Below, in pieces: positions 63,467 to 64,000 of a stretch of 64,000 bases of DNA (the first letter of the stretch is position 1; every line of letters starts with the position of its first letter). This stretch comes from Pedobacter sandarakinus (GTDB lineage Bacteria; Bacteroidota; Bacteroidia; Sphingobacteriales; Sphingobacteriaceae). The position numbers were made by a program, and so were the translations under genes. The DNA is taken from contig NZ_JAPIVG010000003.1 of the NCBI RefSeq assembly GCF_026240095.1, forward strand, positions 1-64,000, given 5' to 3'. The notes under the pieces were generated by a model. It ran no database searches. It was given only the letters and a program-made list of their open reading frames with translations, and was not told the DNA's origin.

Positions 63467-64000
63467 AAAATATAAGTTCAATTATCATACTATTATTTTT
63501 GTTTTCTTGTAAACAAAAAACTACTCCTCCAGAAAATCAAGAGGAAATAAATATAGCGCCTGATTTGGTAGAATTAACCTCCGCACAGTTGAGAAATGCT
63601 AAACTTGAAGTGGGTAAATTAGAAGATCGAAATGTATCTTCAATTGTTAGTGTGAATGGGAATATAGATGTACCGCCGCAAAACATGGTTTCTATTAGCA
63701 TGCCACTTGGTGGTTACCTAAAATCTACTAAACTCTTACCGGGCATGCACGTAAATAAGGGGGAAGCAATTGCAGTGATGGAAGACCAACAGTATATCCA
63801 AATGCAGCAGGATTTCCTTACCATAAAGGCCAAACTAGAGTTTGCACAGAGAGAGTATGTGCGCCAAAAGGAATTAAACCAAAGCCAGGCCAGTAGTAAT
63901 AAAGTTTTCCAACAAGCTGAGGCCGAATACAAAACGCTACGCATAAGTTTAGGGGCCTTAACAGAAAAGTTAAGCCTAATTAATATCAATGCTGCAAAGC
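63463..64000 (+). CDS. RND periplasmic adaptor (CusB/HlyD family), cut by window end
   Basis: The first 179 residues are visible: a lipoprotein signal (ILLFLFSC, Cys-16), a variable linker with NVSSIVSVNGNIDVPPQ, then the lipoyl-like GYLKSTKLLPGMHVNKGEAIAV and the coiled-coil arms (EFAQREYVRQKELN). Adaptors bridge the inner-membrane pump and the outer-membrane factor. It overlaps the pump stop by 4 bases. The C-terminal half is outside the window. Confidence 0.9.
   Translation, partial: MKNISSIIILLFLFSCKQKTTPPENQEEINIAPDLVELTSAQLRNAKLEVGKLEDRNVSSIVSVNGNIDVPPQNMVSISMPLGGYLKSTKLLPGMHVNKGEAIAVMEDQQYIQMQQDFLTIKAKLEFAQREYVRQKELNQSQASSNKVFQQAEAEYKTLRISLGALTEKLSLININAAK

Overview
The window looks like a chromosomal segment of a Bacteroidota bacterium of the Sphingobacteriaceae, most like Pedobacter. 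The evidence is AT-rich intergenic DNA, SusC/SusD-type uptake genes with an ECF sigma/FecR pair, a PafA-type phosphatase, many exact TAnnTTTG promoter elements, bacillithiol rather than glutathione chemistry (bshB1), Bacteroidota-type DUF4783 and DUF4294 proteins, and a long RND efflux pump fused to its outer-membrane factor. Genus is inference. I see no tRNA, rRNA, CRISPR array, transposase or phage gene. Most of the window is core genome, with one accessory-looking uptake locus and one metal-efflux operon.

Layout. 1-470: heptamer repeat and a dispersed intergenic element. 471-4950: acyl-ACP desaturase and a fused B12-dependent mutase (icmF). 5111-14233 (minus strand): ECF sigma, FecR anti-sigma, a SusC-like receptor interrupted by one in-frame TAA, SusD, a secreted glycerophosphodiesterase and alkaline phosphatase PafA. 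Together these look like a module for taking up and dephosphorylating organic phosphate. 14339-15628: folC. 15794-24020 (minus): a six-gene envelope operon in the order TPR protein, plugless outer-membrane barrel, SPOR protein, ExbB, ExbD, TonB-like protein, with three successive TAATG stop/start overlaps. 24398-28487: pyrB-pyrR, a DCC-family protein and a GH20 hexosaminidase. 28705-29522: an array of about 130-bp tandem repeats beside rpsA. 29639-40977: rpsA, an SH3 protein, cmk, arfB, lpxR-like, lon, a TPR protein, a lipoprotein and gpmI. 41148-44191: DUF4783, nadC, plsY and an M48 lipoprotein protease. 44478-50161: pabB, purA, a Fur-family regulator and relA/spoT. 50271-53641: DUF4294, glutathione-peroxidase-like protein, bshB1 and an acyl-CoA dehydrogenase. 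53953-55688: lysine 6-aminotransferase and a small membrane protein. 56017-64000 (plus): response regulator, histidine kinase, cytochrome b561, a small exported protein, the RND/outer-membrane-factor fusion and a periplasmic adaptor cut by the window edge.

The most interesting items are: the envelope operon, whose parts resemble the functional roles of Tol-Pal; the RND fusion, which has a signal-peptide-like segment at its junction and so may be split after translation; the nonsense codon in susC; the tandem repeat array; a recurrent intergenic element family; a set of genes whose -7 promoter element sits 4-7 nt before the start codon, predicting leaderless mRNAs; and a perfect terminator hairpin whose T-tract runs directly into the lpxR start codon. 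All functions are assigned by reading motifs by eye; no database search was possible.
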